Below, one piece after another: positions 5,684-6,438 of a DNA stretch of 6,438 nucleotides. Made by a program: the position numbers and the translations under genes. The notes beneath the pieces were generated by a model. That model was not told the DNA's origin, made no database searches, and was given only the letters and a program-made list of their open reading frames with translations. This DNA comes from an uncultured Lachnospiraceae bacterium (GTDB lineage: Bacteria > Bacillota > Clostridia > Lachnospirales > Lachnospiraceae), in NCBI GenBank assembly GCA_902782625.1, contig CACZNZ010000208.1:1-6438 (forward strand). The letters run 5' to 3'. The number at the start of each line of letters is the position of its first letter. Positions within the stretch are counted from its first letter, which is position 1.

Positions 5684-5704
5684 GTGCATCATTAAACTGA
5701 TATC

Positions 5705-6436
5705 TTATTTCTGAAGTTCTTTTTCATAAACCAGGCGGACAGCTCCAATCATATAAAGAGACCCAAAAACACAGATAACTTCAGTTTTATCGTTATAGTC
5801 ACTGCTGTCACCAATGATTCCTGCTTTTTTAGAGTCAGATTGGTCTGCCCCAGCCAGTAGTCCGAGGCGGGACAGGGCATCTCTGATGTCCTGACAGGGC
5901 GTTGCCTTGCAGCCGTCATCGCGCAACTGTGCTGCAAGATCGGCAGCGGGAAGGGCGCGGGGACTGTCGGGGGTGAGGGTATAGAATTCGCGTGCGATGG
6001 GTTCCATCGTACGCATCATTGGCAGATAGTCTTTGTCAGCCAGGACACCGGTGATAAAGGTGATCTTCTGGTCGGGGAAGAGCTGGTCGAGGCTCTTCCG
6101 GAGGGAGCGGACACCTTCGGGGTTGTGGGCACCGTCGATGATGAAGACGGGATCTGTGGAGAGAACCTCCATGCGTCCCTGCCACCTGGTGGCAGCGAAG
6201 CCGTCGGATTCCGCCTCTGGCGAGATCTGGAAGCCTCGTGTCCGAAGGACATCAAGTGCCGCCGCCGCAAGCATCGCATTTTCAATTTGATGAGTGCCGG
6301 GCAGACTGATGTGATATTTTTTCCCAAATGCCCGGAATGTCTGGCCATCGATTCCGCTATGGTGAAGCTCCGCTTCTTCTGGATGGATAAAAGTTAAGGC
6401 AGCATGTTGCTGTTGACATTTTTCGCGGATAACCTC
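5705..6436 (-). CDS. folC: Folylpolyglutamate synthase / dihydrofolate synthase, C-terminal part, truncated by window edge
   Basis: The minus-strand frame stays open from the TAA at 5705-5707 to the right edge, giving 243 residues of a protein normally about 420-440 long. The ATG at 6274 is internal: upstream residues read PGTHQIENAMLAAAALDVL, the end of the Mur-ligase-type central domain. The C-terminal domain shows VFIIDGAHNPEGVRSL, matching the DGAHNP motif, then ITFITGVLADKDY, FYTLTPDSPRAL and the closing VFGSLYMIGAVRLVYE. The enzyme adds L-glutamate to dihydropteroate and/or reduced folates with ATP, in the cytosol, for one-carbon metabolism. The ATP-binding P-loop would lie outside the window. 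A poorly conserved stretch of about 20 residues (SDSKKAGIIGDSSDYNDKTE) precedes the last strand. The coding sequence is GC-rich, about 63% in one hand-counted 60-base line. The gene ends at a strong hairpin. Confidence 0.93.
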   Translation of the reverse strand, partial: EVIREKCQQQHAALTFIHPEEAELHHSGIDGQTFRAFGKKYHISLPGTHQIENAMLAAAALDVLRTRGFQISPEAESDGFAATRWQGRMEVLSTDPVFIIDGAHNPEGVRSLRKSLDQLFPDQKITFITGVLADKDYLPMMRTMEPIAREFYTLTPDSPRALPAADLAAQLRDDGCKATPCQDIRDALSRLGLLAGADQSDSKKAGIIGDSSDYNDKTEVICVFGSLYMIGAVRLVYEKELQK

Positions 6437-6438
6437 AG

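Larger units (their letters stand above)
5339..5704. other. Gene-free intergenic region with promoter, repeats and terminator
   Basis: This 366-bp stretch separates two minus-strand genes. From left to right it contains the ribosome site and promoter of the nuclease-like gene, an AT-rich spacer (about 5391-5440), repeat copy 1, a purine-rich spacer (5525-5578), repeat copy 2, and the hairpin ending the folC-like gene. No open frame of convincing length is present. A 66-codon minus-strand frame across the repeats reads the two copies in different frames and is not believed. Confidence 0.75.

Noticed and set aside
5492..5692. 66-residue minus-strand frame across the repeats
   Set aside because: The two repeat copies are 127 bp apart, not a multiple of three, so they are read in different frames. 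It also overlaps the folC terminator and lacks a ribosome site.
6272..6274. ATG at 6274 (minus) as the start of the folC-like gene
   Set aside because: The frame continues to the window edge and encodes conserved Mur-ligase-type sequence (PGTHQIENA) upstream of this Met.

Overview
The window reads as chromosomal DNA of a low-to-mid GC Firmicute, most likely a gut-type clostridium of the Lachnospiraceae or a close relative. This is inference. It rests on strong AGGAGG ribosome sites, a sigma-A type promoter, a secreted protein with the Lys-rich BspA-like C-terminus common in that group, and a secreted subtilase ending in a very basic fibronectin-like domain. No rRNA, tRNA, CRISPR array, insertion sequence or phage module is visible.

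Layout. (1) 2-1312, plus: C-terminal 436 residues of a large secreted protein whose start lies left of the window. It has acidic beta-rich and Ig-like regions, an Ala/Lys helical linker and a basic BspA-like tail. (2) 1361-3820, plus: a complete secreted S8 (subtilisin-like) protease with signal peptide, I9-like propeptide, intact Asp-His-Asn-Ser residues, a roughly 240-residue insertion before the catalytic Ser, and a basic FN3-like C-terminus. A perfect 17-bp palindrome shaped like a terminator lies inside its signal-peptide codons. (3) 3845-4519, plus: a zinc class II (FucA-type) aldolase 24 bp downstream, ended by a hairpin terminator. (4) 4610-5338, minus: an uncharacterised protein that looks like a PD-(D/E)XK nuclease relative, with its own extended -10 promoter. 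(5) 5339-5704: a 366-bp gene-free stretch holding that promoter, two 73-bp near-identical repeats (one inside an 89-bp unit with perfect 10-bp terminal inverted repeats), and a strong hairpin ending the next gene. (6) 5705-6436, minus: C-terminal 243 residues of folylpolyglutamate/dihydrofolate synthase, whose start lies right of the window.

How they fit together: the two left genes encode exported, probably cell-envelope proteins with similarly basic C-termini. The aldolase and FolC are cytosolic metabolism. The nuclease-like gene is AT-rich between two GC-rich genes and borders the repeats, which suggests an acquired segment. No complete defence or mobile system is evident. The best candidates for something undescribed are the intergenic repeat element at 5452-5683 and the terminator-like palindrome inside the protease signal-peptide codons.
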